In this document: piece after piece, positions 9,479-17,623 of the stretch
Layout of the letters: every line of letters begins with the position of its first letter
How positions within the stretch are numbered: position 1 is the stretch's first letter
Assembly (NCBI RefSeq): GCF_900099605.1
Contig: NZ_FNDK01000001.1
Coordinates: 372,001 to 436,000 of the forward strand
Origin: Alteribacillus persepolensis
GTDB taxonomy: Bacteria > Bacillota > Bacilli > Bacillales > Marinococcaceae
Reading direction: 5' to 3'
DNA: 64,000 nucleotides
The notes under the pieces: model-generated
Database searches by the model: none
Seen by the model: only the letters and a program-made list of their open reading frames with translations
What the model was told of the DNA's origin: nothing
Translations under genes and position numbers: made by a program

Positions 9479-10207
9479 ATGCAAGAATCTCTTGTCGTTG
9501 TCGTACGTGCTTTCATTACATTTTTTACGATATTAATCTATGCCCGAATGATTGGAAAACAACAAATCGGCAACTTCACAATGTTTGACTACATCAACGG
9601 CATTACGATTGGTTCCATTGCCGCTACTTTAGCCACAGATCTTTCCTCCAAAGCATTCGTCCATTGGATGGCACTCACTGTCTTCATTGTATTAACCATC
9701 TTTCTTCAATATATTGGGGTAAAAAACCGTTTTCTGTCTAAAGTCCAAGACTCTGAACCAGTGGTATTAATGCAAGACGGCAAAATTTTGGAAAAAAATT
9801 TAGCTGCCGCCAGGATCACAAAAGATGAGTTGATGGCACAATTGCGTGTTAAAAATGTGTTTTCCCCAGTGGAAGTGGAAGTTGCTTTATTAGAACCAGA
9901 TGGGTCTGTATCAGTGCGCTCATTTTCTGGGTATCAGCCTGTTCAAAAACGAGACCTTCATCTTCCGGAACAAAAAAACTTTTTAACAACGGAGTTGATT
10001 ATCGACGGCACTATTATTCATCAAAATCTCGCTCAACGAAACGTGAATGAATCATGGCTGATGACGCAGCTGGAAAAGCGGGGCGTGACATCGTTAAAAG
10101 ATGTGTCGTTTGCAGCGATTTTACCGAACGACGTTTTTTATTTAGACACATTCGAAGACCGTATCTCCGATAAAATGAACGTCAGTGACTATCCAGGCCC
10201 TTATTAA
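9479..10207 (+). CDS. DUF421-domain membrane protein (YetF-like)
   Basis: A predicted 242-residue membrane protein of the DUF421/YetF family. Three N-terminal hydrophobic helices (VVVRAFITFFTILIYARMIG, GITIGSIAATLATDL, WMALTVFIVLTIFLQYIG) precede two cytoplasmic DUF421 repeats with the typical PVVLMQDGKILEKNLAAARIT and ELIIDGTIIHQNL segments. The start is placed at the ATG 6 nt after AAAGGAAG; upstream in-frame ATGs are too close to that site. A DUF4363 gene follows after 23 nt, a pairing that is common in Bacillaceae. The molecular function is not established. A second DUF421 protein is encoded at 16 kb. Confidence 0.85.
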   Translation: MQESLVVVVRAFITFFTILIYARMIGKQQIGNFTMFDYINGITIGSIAATLATDLSSKAFVHWMALTVFIVLTIFLQYIGVKNRFLSKVQDSEPVVLMQDGKILEKNLAAARITKDELMAQLRVKNVFSPVEVEVALLEPDGSVSVRSFSGYQPVQKRDLHLPEQKNFLTTELIIDGTIIHQNLAQRNVNESWLMTQLEKRGVTSLKDVSFAAILPNDVFYLDTFEDRISDKMNVSDYPGPY

Positions 10208-10230
10208 GCGTGAAAGGAGAGTAACGGATA

Positions 10231-10596
10231 ATGAAAAAATTTTTACTTTATGCTATTCCAACGCTGTTTATAGCTGTCTCTTGCCTCGTCATGACTGGAG
10301 GCAGCTGGTTAAAAGAGCCCCTGCATGGTAATCAAGACGACGTGATGAAACACCTTCAAACGATTGAATATGCGATTCAAAAAGAAGACTGGCAGCAAGC
10401 GTCAAAATCGTTAGACCAAGCAAATCGTGCATTGGATACAGTCACCAAGCGGATCCAGTTCAGCGTGGAACGCGATGATTTAATCTCCATGCATCACGCT
10501 TTAGCTAAAATTCATGGCAGCATCAAAACGAAAGACTCCCAAGCCGTTTCCTCTGAACTGTACTATTTGTACGACGTCTGGGAATCTTTAGGATAA
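10231..10596 (+). CDS. DUF4363-family membrane-anchored protein
   Basis: A 121-residue protein with one N-terminal hydrophobic segment (FLLYAIPTLFIAVSCLVMTGGSWL) followed by an extracytoplasmic helical region typical of DUF4363: repeated short helices such as VMKHLQTIEYAIQKEDWQQASKSLDQANRALDTV. A strong AAAGGAGAG ribosome binding site precedes the ATG. It lies directly behind the DUF421 gene and is probably co-translated from the same mRNA. The helical, tryptophan-containing repeats suggest a protein-interaction role, but function is unknown. Confidence 0.8.
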   Translation: MKKFLLYAIPTLFIAVSCLVMTGGSWLKEPLHGNQDDVMKHLQTIEYAIQKEDWQQASKSLDQANRALDTVTKRIQFSVERDDLISMHHALAKIHGSIKTKDSQAVSSELYYLYDVWESLG

Positions 10597-10647
10597 TCAG
10601 GATGCGCACATGATAAATGAGCAGCGCAGCAATTTTTGTTTGTGCAC

Positions 10648-11583
10648 TTATTCTTTTACTTTCACAATGATTTTTCCATTGGCGTGGTTCGTTTCGCTTA
10701 AAGCGTGTGCTTCTTTGAGCGACGCTTCATCAAATGCGAACTCTTCGTAAATAATAGGTGTCAGCTCGCCTTTTTCATACATATCTGCCAGACGCTGCAG
10801 TTGTTCTCCTTTTGGCTGAAGCCAAACAAAGCCACTGTCGACACCATGCTCATCTGCCTCTTCTTTTTCTGGCGGCTTGGCAATCGAAACAAGCTTGCCT
10901 TGTTTTTTTAACACATGATAACTCTTGGATTGCACTCCCCCGCCAATGGAATCAAGCACAATGTCGTAATCATGCAATATTTGGCTGAAATCTTCTTCTT
11001 TATAATTAATAACTTCGTCCGCTCCGAGTGATTTCAGCAATGCGTGATTTTGACTCGCGGTTGTTGCAACATAGGCTCCAAAATGTTTTGCTATTTGAAT
11101 TGCAAATGTACCCACTCCCCCAGATCCTGCATGGATGAGCACATTGTCACCTGATTGTATGTTGGCAAAATCAACTAAACACTGCCATGCCGTCATCCCG
11201 GCGAGCGGAATCGCTGCTGCCTCTGAAAACGTCATGCTCTCCGGCATAGGAGCAAGCAATTCTTCATCAACAGCTGTATATTCTGCATATGTGCCTTTAT
11301 TGGTCGTTGCCGGTCGAGTAAACACGCGGTCTCCAACATGAAAATTTTTCACGTCTTTCCCTTTTTCTTTTATCACGCCGCTAGCATCCCATCCTAAGAT
11401 AATGGGAAACGAAAATGGCAGCATATCTGTTAAATATCCTTCACGTACCTTCCAGTCAATTGGATTAATCGATGTCGCGTATATTTCAAGCAACACTTGA
11501 TTATCTTTTAATCCAGGCATAGGCACATCCCGTTCTTGCAGCACATCCTTATCTCCATATTCTTCGATCACAATTGCTTTCAT
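10648..11583 (-). CDS. NADP-dependent medium-chain oxidoreductase (quinone reductase-like)
   Basis: A 311-residue member of the zinc-less medium-chain dehydrogenase/reductase group, related to quinone oxidoreductases. The N-terminal GroES-like domain has NQVLLEIYATSINPIDWKVREG and GWDASGVI; the Rossmann domain carries IHAGSGGVGTFAIQIAKHFGA and the follow-on GADEVINYKEEDF. Structural-zinc cysteines are absent, as expected for the group. It probably reduces quinones or activated alkenes with NADPH; the substrate cannot be told from sequence. It is monocistronic, with a TAAGATGAAAGC-type start region, and faces the DUF4363 gene tail to tail. Confidence 0.88.
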   Translation of the reverse strand: MKAIVIEEYGDKDVLQERDVPMPGLKDNQVLLEIYATSINPIDWKVREGYLTDMLPFSFPIILGWDASGVIKEKGKDVKNFHVGDRVFTRPATTNKGTYAEYTAVDEELLAPMPESMTFSEAAAIPLAGMTAWQCLVDFANIQSGDNVLIHAGSGGVGTFAIQIAKHFGAYVATTASQNHALLKSLGADEVINYKEEDFSQILHDYDIVLDSIGGGVQSKSYHVLKKQGKLVSIAKPPEKEEADEHGVDSGFVWLQPKGEQLQRLADMYEKGELTPIIYEEFAFDEASLKEAHALSETNHANGKIIVKVKE

Positions 11584-11646
11584 CTTAGCTTTCCCTCCTT
11601 ATGCAGCATTGTTTATATGCTTCCCCTATAAACGTTGAACATAATC

Positions 11647-12252
11647 TTAATGTTGTAATTTACGATATGGAAGCTGCCATTGAAAAGTCACTGAAAGCAT
11701 CCGCAACGTAACAATCGCTACAAGCAGCAGAATATAGCCTGGCATGGTTTGTATCCAGCCCAAACCAATAACAAGACCAGCAAGCATCGCCCAAGCGATA
11801 TAGATGTCTTTGCGCAAAAACATGGGCTTTCGATCTGCCAATATATCACGTACCATTCCGCCGCCCGTTCCGGTTAATGCAGCAGCTGCAATAGCTGCGC
11901 TCAACGGATGCCCCATTTCCGTGGCATAAATCGCACCTTGAATGGCAAAGGAAGCCAATCCAATAGCGTCAAATAAAACGCCCCATCGTTTCCAACGATC
12001 AAGCCACAAAGACGGCAGCAAAAATGCAACCGTCATCACAATAAATGCAATCACAAACAAATTTCCTTGATCCCAAAGCGCCGATACAGGAACACCAATC
12101 AGCAAGTTACGAATGGCACCACCGCCAAAAGCGGTGACAAACCCCAATATATACACACCCATTAAATCATATTCTTCTTCCATGGCTACAACGACACCAC
12201 TTAGCGCAAACGCAATCGTCCCGATAATGTTGAATAAATCCCATGTCATCAT
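11647..12252 (-). CDS. TRIC-type (UPF0126) trimeric cation channel family protein
   Basis: A 201-residue integral membrane protein with seven predicted helices in two internally similar halves. The family hallmark GTIAFALSGVVVAMEE and the glycine-rich repeats FGGGAIRNLLIG and GTGGGMVRDILADR are both present. UPF0126 proteins are prokaryotic relatives of trimeric intracellular cation channels and are proposed to conduct K+ or other monovalent ions. The start is placed at the ATG 6 nt after AAAGGA, which is internal to a longer open frame. The cargo here is not known. Confidence 0.88.
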   Translation of the reverse strand: MMTWDLFNIIGTIAFALSGVVVAMEEEYDLMGVYILGFVTAFGGGAIRNLLIGVPVSALWDQGNLFVIAFIVMTVAFLLPSLWLDRWKRWGVLFDAIGLASFAIQGAIYATEMGHPLSAAIAAAALTGTGGGMVRDILADRKPMFLRKDIYIAWAMLAGLVIGLGWIQTMPGYILLLVAIVTLRMLSVTFQWQLPYRKLQH

Positions 12253-12426
12253 ACCCATTCCTTTATACATATAAGATTATGAATGATGTTTCATTACTCA
12301 CACAGTATATCACGTTCTTATACAGGAAAAAGCGTTTTTATAAGCTGACAACCATTCATATAAAAATAACTGTCGAAATTTTCCTGCGACTCTTCTACAA
12401 TAAAAAGAAAAGGAGGTGTTTTTCGC

Positions 12427-13176
12427 TTGTTCGACTTGAGTATCGCTCACATCGTGCTTGTCGTGTTATGTGCTGTCTTTATCGGCGTTTCTAAGACAGG
12501 AATCCCTACGCTGAACATATTGGTTGTTGCCGTTATGGCTTCTATTTTTCCGGCCCGGGAGTCCATTGGCATCGTTTTGCCCATGCTGATTATTGGTGAC
12601 ATCGTTGCTGTTACATATTACAGGCGCAGTGTCGACTGGAAAACGCTTTTGTCTTTGCTTCCATGGGTGCTTGGCGGCTTATTGGCAGGTTTTGTGCTGC
12701 TTTATTTCATTGTAACGAGCAGGCCTATTGAAATTCTGCTTGGAGTCATTATTTTATTTATGGTTAGTATTCAAATCTCACGTGAGCGGTGGGGGATAAA
12801 TAAATTGCAAGCTGTGCCAAAGACACGTTGGTTTGTCGCATTGATGGGAACACTGGCAGGTTTTACAACAATGATTGGAAATGCAGCCGGCCCGATTATG
12901 GCTCTGTTTTTATTAGCTATTTCTCTGTCGAAAAAAGAGTTTATTGGAACCGGAGCATGGTTTTATTTAGCTGTAAATCTCATCAAAGTACCTATGTATG
13001 CTGGTTTAGGTTTAATTACATGGGAGACTCTCTCGTTTAATGCATGGCTCATTCCTGCTATATTAGGAGGAACTGCCTTAGGAATCAAAGTCCTTCCGTT
13101 CATTCCGCAAAAAATATTTAATATCGTGGTGTTACTGTTATCTTTAGTTGGCGGAATGCAGTTGGTGATTCCTTAG
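12427..13176 (+). CDS. TauE/SafE-family anion exporter
   Basis: A 249-residue transporter of the TauE/SafE (DUF81) family, a group linked to export of sulfite, sulfoacetate or other organic anions. Two homologous halves of hydrophobic helices are visible; the first carries AVFIGVSKTGIPTLNILVV and the second GTLAGFTTMIGNAAGPIMALFLL, matching the family's repeated G-x-P/N-x-G motif. Translation starts at TTG, 7-8 nt after a perfect AAAGGAGGTG. It is followed by a terminator and so is a single-gene unit. A sulfite role would fit the nearby cysJI genes, but this is only circumstantial. Confidence 0.88.
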   Translation: MFDLSIAHIVLVVLCAVFIGVSKTGIPTLNILVVAVMASIFPARESIGIVLPMLIIGDIVAVTYYRRSVDWKTLLSLLPWVLGGLLAGFVLLYFIVTSRPIEILLGVIILFMVSIQISRERWGINKLQAVPKTRWFVALMGTLAGFTTMIGNAAGPIMALFLLAISLSKKEFIGTGAWFYLAVNLIKVPMYAGLGLITWETLSFNAWLIPAILGGTALGIKVLPFIPQKIFNIVVLLLSLVGGMQLVIP

Positions 13177-13244
13177 TGCAAAAATGATGCTGTATAGTTA
13201 TGACGGCGCTATTAACGTGCACTTGCTTGCACTAGAAACAAAGA

Positions 13245-13286
13245 AGCTGTCCTTTACGGGGTTCTCCCTTAAGACAGCTCTTTTTT
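13245..13286 (+). terminator. rho-independent terminator downstream of the TauE-family gene
   Basis: The stem AGCTGTC/GACAGCT encloses an imperfect inner stem (CTTTACGGG with CTCCCTTAAG) and is followed by CTTTTTTG on the plus strand. It ends the transcript of the TauE-family gene about 70 nt after its stop. Confidence 0.8.
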
Positions 13287-13382
13287 GCAGTTTGTCTGTC
13301 GGTTCATTTTTGTATGTTCCAAACGAGCGGTTACTGAGCAGCGAAAACTAAATAGAAGCGCATACTACTAGATCATTCCGTA

Positions 13383-13577
13383 TTAATATGGCTGTTTTTT
13401 CCGTTGTTTTTGTTTCTGCATAATCTCATGTGACTTTTCGATAATATCGGTTAACACTTCACCTTTATACACTTTTCCATATTTCGTGTGCTCTTGATAA
13501 TAATCGACCACTTCATCGAGTAATTTTGCTGTGTCTCTATGTATGCGTACGTTGAGCTGCACTTTTTCCGATGCCAT
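13383..13577 (-). CDS. small ribbon-helix-helix (Arc/CopG-like) DNA-binding protein
   Basis: A 64-residue basic protein that fits the ribbon-helix-helix fold: a short strand VQLNVRIHRDTAKLL, then helices KLLDEVVDYYQEH and VLTDIIEKSHEIMQKQ, ending in a lysine/arginine-rich tail (KQKQRKKQPY). Such proteins bind palindromic operators as dimers of dimers and often repress their own promoter. The ATG start follows GGGAGGG by 7 nt; the GTG just upstream is less likely. Its promoter carries a 46-bp palindrome exactly at the expected transcription start, and a second palindrome with the same core lies further upstream, which supports autoregulation. The target beyond its own gene is unknown; the divergent tgl gene is a candidate. 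Confidence 0.7.
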   Translation of the reverse strand: MASEKVQLNVRIHRDTAKLLDEVVDYYQEHTKYGKVYKGEVLTDIIEKSHEIMQKQKQRKKQPY

Positions 13578-13600
13578 CACATTTCCCTCCCTGCCCTATC

Positions 13601-13646
13601 AGTTGATATACATGAGATAGCGCTTGCTATCATCTTTATATCAACT
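13601..13646. promoter_or_regulatory. 46-bp palindromic candidate operator at the RHH gene transcription start
   Basis: Arms AGTTGATATA (13601-13610) and TATATCAACT (13637-13646) are perfect inverted repeats. The core GATAGC-GCTT-GCTATC (13616-13631) shares the same centre of symmetry. The palindrome begins just downstream of the -10 of the RHH gene promoter and lies within the leader before its start codon, a classic repressor position. Confidence 0.65.
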
Positions 13647-13651
13647 ACTAT

Positions 13652-13679
13652 CTTATACCTCATTCTCCGTCTATGTCAA
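13652..13679 (-). promoter_or_regulatory. SigA-type promoter of the RHH gene
   Basis: On the minus strand TTGACA (13679-13674) is followed after 16 nt by TATAAG (13657-13652), giving a predicted start near 13645. This is the edge of the 46-bp palindrome, so a bound repressor would block initiation or clearance. Confidence 0.6.
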
Positions 13680-13748
13680 TATTTGTAAAAGTGTTTACAA
13701 ACCTGAATCATGCTCGCGAAAAATGTGTAAATACCCATTTTATTGCTT

Positions 13749-13788
13749 CGTCCGCTAATTGATAGCATCTGCTATCAATTAGCGGACG
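13749..13788. promoter_or_regulatory. perfect 19-bp inverted repeat between the RHH gene and tgl
   Basis: Two 19-nt arms separated by TC form an exact palindrome whose core GATAGC-ATCT-GCTATC repeats the core of the operator at 13616-13631 with a different 4-nt spacer. There is no T-run on either side, so it is not a convincing terminator. It is placed about 75 bp before the tgl start codon and about 170 bp before the RHH start codon. Confidence 0.6.
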
Positions 13789-13865
13789 CATCTTTTATTA
13801 TACATAATGACAACTCTTCTTCAATATACTGGTAACGATACGATAGAAGCGAAAAGGGGTAACCT

Positions 13866-14726
13866 ATGATTCAGATAGCCGGCATGGTTTTTCAGCCATC
13901 CCAGTACAGCCCAACTAATCCTACAGAACAAATCATCCTCGAGCGGCTGCAAGCTGATCGTTCATGGCATACGTATCCGTCTATAGGAGCATTGACCTTT
14001 GAAATTCGTTTGCGGACAAATATTATTGCCAGTGCAAAAGCTCTCTACGAAAGTGATGCCGCGTTTGAAGTGTTTGCTTCTACAAGGGCAAATCCGATGT
14101 ATTGGTTTGTCACCTCGACCGGAGCGATTCAATTGAAGGAAGGAGTCCATCCATCGTCTGCTATACGTGATATCTTTTTAAACGGTTCGCAATATGGATT
14201 TGAGTGTGCAACGGCCATGATTATTATTTTTTATGACGGCGTGTTACGAACGATTGGAGACAACCTGTTTAATACGCATTTTCAGCACCTCGTGTTATAC
14301 AGCTGGAACTTTGATCCTGACTTAGGGTTAACCACTGCCTACACGAACTATTTTATTCCAGGTGACGTTGTTTACTTTGAAAACCCGGACTTTCACCCAC
14401 AAATGTCTCAATGGCGTGGTGAAAACGCTGTTGTATTAGAGAATGACAAGTACTTTGGCCATGGTGTGGGCATGCAGTCTGCACAAAACATGATTGCAAC
14501 ATTAAACGAATTGAGAAAGCCTAATGCGACGCATTCTGCCTATCTATCCGATATTGTGGCAAGGCCGAACTTTGTACAGCTTGCCCTTCTTTCAGGACAA
14601 CGACAACAGCACAACCGGACCAAGCTTATTTACATCATTATTACCCACAATGAAAGTTCTATTTCTTTAGAACAATATATTTACTATTTACACAACGAGT
14701 ACCACCGTTGGAGAGATCCTATGTAA
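13866..14726 (+). CDS. tgl: protein-glutamine gamma-glutamyltransferase (spore coat transglutaminase)
   Basis: Tgl cross-links spore coat proteins through epsilon-(gamma-glutamyl)lysine bonds late in sporulation. The 286-residue protein matches the B. subtilis-type enzyme: the N-terminal MIQIAGMVFQPSQ region, the catalytic segment GSQYGFECATAM (nucleophile Cys114, next to Glu113), GDNLFNTHFQHLVLYSW, and the later GENAVVLENDKYFGHGVG segment with conserved Glu and His residues. AAGGGG lies 6 nt before the ATG. The gene is followed by a hairpin shared with the converging sspP gene. In B. subtilis tgl is SigK and GerE dependent; an exact SigK promoter was not found, although a weak GATACGATA box is present about 25 nt before the start. 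Confidence 0.95.
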   Translation: MIQIAGMVFQPSQYSPTNPTEQIILERLQADRSWHTYPSIGALTFEIRLRTNIIASAKALYESDAAFEVFASTRANPMYWFVTSTGAIQLKEGVHPSSAIRDIFLNGSQYGFECATAMIIIFYDGVLRTIGDNLFNTHFQHLVLYSWNFDPDLGLTTAYTNYFIPGDVVYFENPDFHPQMSQWRGENAVVLENDKYFGHGVGMQSAQNMIATLNELRKPNATHSAYLSDIVARPNFVQLALLSGQRQQHNRTKLIYIIITHNESSISLEQYIYYLHNEYHRWRDPM

Positions 14727-14737
14727 CCGTTTATAGT

Positions 14738-14781
14738 AACCGAAAAAGAGCGGAGCCATCCAGACCCGCTCTTTTTCGGTT
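14738..14781. terminator. bidirectional terminator between tgl and sspP
   Basis: A perfect 16-bp stem (AACCGAAAAAGAGCGG with its complement) has a 12-nt loop. It contains A and T runs that serve as U-tracts in both directions. Its last base touches the sspP stop codon, so the one hairpin serves both converging genes. Confidence 0.85.
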
Positions 14782-14933
14782 TACATATCATGAGAAGCGT
14801 GTTTCTTCTGTCTTGTGTGATTTCTGTTTTTTACTTTATGTGAACCAGACAGCGGCTCACCATAAGGTTGCTTTGGACTTTGTGGAAGCTGCACTTTCTC
14901 TTGCTGCTTTGGCCCTTTTGGATTTTGTTTGGC
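14781..14933 (-). CDS. sspP: small acid-soluble spore protein P (SspP)
   Basis: A 50-residue protein whose C-terminal half, [19 protein letters not shown] followed by HASHDM, matches the conserved tail of SspP minor acid-soluble spore proteins. The N-terminal half is rich in Lys, Gln and Pro. Translation most likely starts at the ATG 9 nt after AAGGAG (MAKQNPKG); an ATG six bases upstream is too close to that site. Expression in the forespore is expected from the family. It converges on tgl and shares its terminator. The longer reading frame upstream is not needed. Confidence 0.88.
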   Translation of the reverse strand, partial: AKQNPKGPKQQEKVQLPQSPKQPYGEPLSGSHKVKNRNHTRQKKHASHDM

Positions 14934-15035
14934 CATTGTCATCCACTCCTTTATCCATGACCTCACTTATAGCATGTATCCGTTCACTGTTTTCATACCA
15001 ACGTTTTCATCAAAAGCGCACGTTCTTGTATACAG

Positions 15036-15851
15036 TCATGTTCCAATCGGCATCACATATTCCTGATAAGAAAATGCTGGAGAAAATCCTAACTGCTCTG
15101 CCACTTTTTGCGATGCTTTATTCTCTTTTGCTGCATCCCAACATGGCATTTTATGATGCCGCAGACAATCATCAATGAAAGCTTGTGCAAGGACTTTCGC
15201 AATTCCTTGGTTTTGATGGGCTTCGGATGTTTCAATAGCCACCATTTCCTTATTTTCTGCTGCAAATGCTGTATGGCAAAGTCCTACAATTTCATTGGCA
15301 AACGTCACACAGTACCCACGCCCGCCAGTAAAAAACTCCTCTGCTGTCATCCATGATTCATCCAGTTTTCTGTGAAGGTAGGAAAGATTAATACACGTGC
15401 TGTTTTCATAAAAATCATGGGTGATTTTCTCTATGCGATATCCCGACGATAACGGCAGGGATACAGCTGCCTTTCCTTTATGGAGCAGATACATGATCTG
15501 CTCTTGCCGATAAAACGTGCGATGATGAAACCCCTTTTCTAACAGCGGATACCATGCTGGATGACGAGCGACGAGATTTATCTCTTTCAATCCTCTCTCC
15601 ACCAGCTGAGGCTCTAATGATTGTTCGACAAACGATAACAATGACATACAGAATGCCTCATCATCCGCTTTGCCCGCAACATGCAGTCCATCATTATTGC
15701 CAAGCCAAACCATTGCCACTGTTGGAAACATTACACTATCTGCAAAAACACGGCCGGCATTCATCCGTTTACAGACCGCTGTTGCTTCCACATCTCGATT
15801 ATTTAATAATGGCAGGACATGTTTAAAATCTTTTTCTTGCAATTCCATCAT
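15036..15851 (-). CDS. GNAT-family N-acetyltransferase
   Basis: A 271-residue protein whose C-terminal half has a GNAT fold: YCVTFANEIVGLCHTAFAAENKEMVAIETSEAHQNQGIAKVLAQAFIDDCL includes the Q-x-x-G-x-A acetyl-CoA loop (QNQGIA). The N-terminal half resembles the GNAT_acetyltran group. The start is placed at the ATG preceded by AGAAGTG; a GTG nine bases upstream is an alternative. The substrate is unknown. It is monocistronic and divergent from the second DUF421 gene. Confidence 0.8.
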   Translation of the reverse strand: MMELQEKDFKHVLPLLNNRDVEATAVCKRMNAGRVFADSVMFPTVAMVWLGNNDGLHVAGKADDEAFCMSLLSFVEQSLEPQLVERGLKEINLVARHPAWYPLLEKGFHHRTFYRQEQIMYLLHKGKAAVSLPLSSGYRIEKITHDFYENSTCINLSYLHRKLDESWMTAEEFFTGGRGYCVTFANEIVGLCHTAFAAENKEMVAIETSEAHQNQGIAKVLAQAFIDDCLRHHKMPCWDAAKENKASQKVAEQLGFSPAFSYQEYVMPIGT

Positions 15852-16001
15852 TTTTATCACTTCTTATTATGTTGTTATCTCCTATTATTTTCATATATAT
15901 CCATTACTGCAATGCACAAAGAGTTACTTGTTTCTTTTTTACGTACATGTCGTGTCTTATTTCGGCAAAGCTAAAACAAAAATAAAGCAAAGAAGGTGGT
16001 T

Positions 16002-16727
16002 ATGATATTCGATACACTAAAGGATATCGTACTTGTGTACGGACGGATACTGACCATACTGCCTGTCGTATTAGCGGTGGCGATTTTTATGGGAAGGCGC
16101 GCGATTGGAGAACTTCCTATTTTTGACTTCCTTATTATTATCACACTAGGAGCGGTGGTTGGAGCCGATATTGCTGACCCTAGTATCCATCATATCCCCA
16201 CTGCAGCAGCTGTTGTCGCCATCGGCGTATTGCAGCGTCTCGTCGCTCACTGGAAAATAACCAGCCGCACGGTAGAACGCTTGATTACATTTGAACCAAC
16301 TATCGTCGTATATGACGGTGTACTGTTAAAACACAATCTCCAACACATTGATTATTCCATTGATAACATTTTACAAATGCTCCGTGAAAAAGATGTATTT
16401 GACATTCGCGATGTTCGCCTGGCCATTGTTGAAGCCAATGGAGCATTAAGCGTTTTAAAAAAAACAGAAAAAAATCCTGTTACGACTGGTGATATGGGAA
16501 TACAAAAACAAAGTGCTGTCGCATATCCTGTTATTATAGATGGAGAGGTACACGAACCTGTCTTAAAACACCTTCATGTCGATTACCTTTGGCTCCGGCA
16601 GCAGCTTATACAACACGGCATTGAGGATGTATCTCAAGTGTTTTTTGCATCCATCAATCCGTCACTAAAACTGCACATTTCCTTAAAAAATAACTCCACC
16701 ACTCCCGTCCCCCCTCTTGTACACTAA
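16002..16727 (+). CDS. DUF421-domain membrane protein (second copy)
   Basis: A 241-residue protein of the same DUF421 family as the gene at 9.5 kb, with N-terminal helices (GRILTILPVVLAVAIFMGRRAIG, FLIIITLGAVVGADIADP) and DUF421 repeats TIVVYDGVLLKHNL and YPVIIDGEVHEPVL. AGAAGGTGG precedes the ATG. Unlike the first copy it has no DUF4363 partner, and sequence identity between the two is low by eye, so they are likely ancient paralogues. It converges closely with a GNAT gene (5-nt gap). Function unknown. Confidence 0.82.
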   Translation: MIFDTLKDIVLVYGRILTILPVVLAVAIFMGRRAIGELPIFDFLIIITLGAVVGADIADPSIHHIPTAAAVVAIGVLQRLVAHWKITSRTVERLITFEPTIVVYDGVLLKHNLQHIDYSIDNILQMLREKDVFDIRDVRLAIVEANGALSVLKKTEKNPVTTGDMGIQKQSAVAYPVIIDGEVHEPVLKHLHVDYLWLRQQLIQHGIEDVSQVFFASINPSLKLHISLKNNSTTPVPPLVH

Positions 16728-16731
16728 GTGC

Positions 16732-17577
16732 TTACGAAAAATGTCTGCCAAACAGCGTCCAAGGAGTGTCCACTTTTACATATGAGACATCAGGGAGGCT
16801 CCGGGCGCTGCTTGGCGTCAAATCAAGCCAAATGCGTCGGTGCGATAATGCCGCTTGATTTGTTACAATACTCCATAAGCCGTGCTGTTCAAATACATCG
16901 TTCCAAAAGTATTTCACGTGATAGTAGCTGCCGATTCTATCGTCTTTCATTAAGAGAAACAAACGGGATCCTGATTGATAACATTGGCATTGATCTAAAT
17001 ACCTGTCACTCCATAACGACTCCTCAAAGGGCAGCGGACAATAAATATTGTATGGAAAGACTCGAGTGCGGTCATAATCGTTTGCTGTACGCTGCAGCAG
17101 CTGCCTTTTCTTATTGTTGTCCATTACTTTTTCCCACTCATGGCGGGAGCTTGTTCTTTGCGACAGTGCTTTTTCTCCAGCTGCTGTCAAATAACCGTAA
17201 TACTGTGTTTGAACTGGTTCTAACATTAACGTTTGGGCGATTTTTATGGTTTGCTTGTTCGTCACTTGGGTGATAAACCCTGTCCATTGGACAGCTGGCT
17301 GTTCCAATGCTTTCGTCTGTACATATTCCATCATGATTGTGCCAATTCCACGTCCGCGATACGCCGCCGCTGTCCGCAGCCGGCCTAACATGGCATATTG
17401 TTCTGCAAATACTGTATATCCCGCTATGCTGATTAATTCATCTCCGCTAAATGCACCGAATAAGTGATCGTGACAAAGAAGGTACAAAAACTTTTCTTTT
17501 ACATAATCGTGAGGAATTCCCGTATCCATCTTTTCCACCGCTTTTTGGTCGTGAAAAGCGAGCGTACGAATATACAT
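16732..17577 (-). CDS. GNAT-family N-acetyltransferase, paired with a TPP enzyme
   Basis: A 281-residue protein. The N-terminal half has the GNAT acetyl-CoA signature AAAYRGRGIGTIMMEYVQTKAL; the C-terminal half (EEKLWSDRYLDQ-like region, then a FLLMKDDRIGSYYHV segment) is a second domain seen in two-domain GNAT proteins. The start is placed at the ATG after AAAGGGGTAAGAGT (MYIRTLAF); the open frame upstream belongs to the preceding gene's shadow. It lies 46 nt downstream of the acetolactate synthase-like gene and is probably co-transcribed with it. The substrate is unknown. Confidence 0.75.
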   Translation of the reverse strand: MYIRTLAFHDQKAVEKMDTGIPHDYVKEKFLYLLCHDHLFGAFSGDELISIAGYTVFAEQYAMLGRLRTAAAYRGRGIGTIMMEYVQTKALEQPAVQWTGFITQVTNKQTIKIAQTLMLEPVQTQYYGYLTAAGEKALSQRTSSRHEWEKVMDNNKKRQLLQRTANDYDRTRVFPYNIYCPLPFEESLWSDRYLDQCQCYQSGSRLFLLMKDDRIGSYYHVKYFWNDVFEQHGLWSIVTNQAALSHRRIWLDLTPSSARSLPDVSYVKVDTPWTLFGRHFS

Positions 17578-17623
17578 ACTCTTACCCCTTTTATGTCTTT
17601 CTATTCTCTTATGAGAACAGTGC

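Noticed and set aside
13749-13788. Palindrome as an ordinary terminator
   Set aside because: No T-run follows on either strand, the stem is AT-rich, and its core matches the operator-like dyad nearby.
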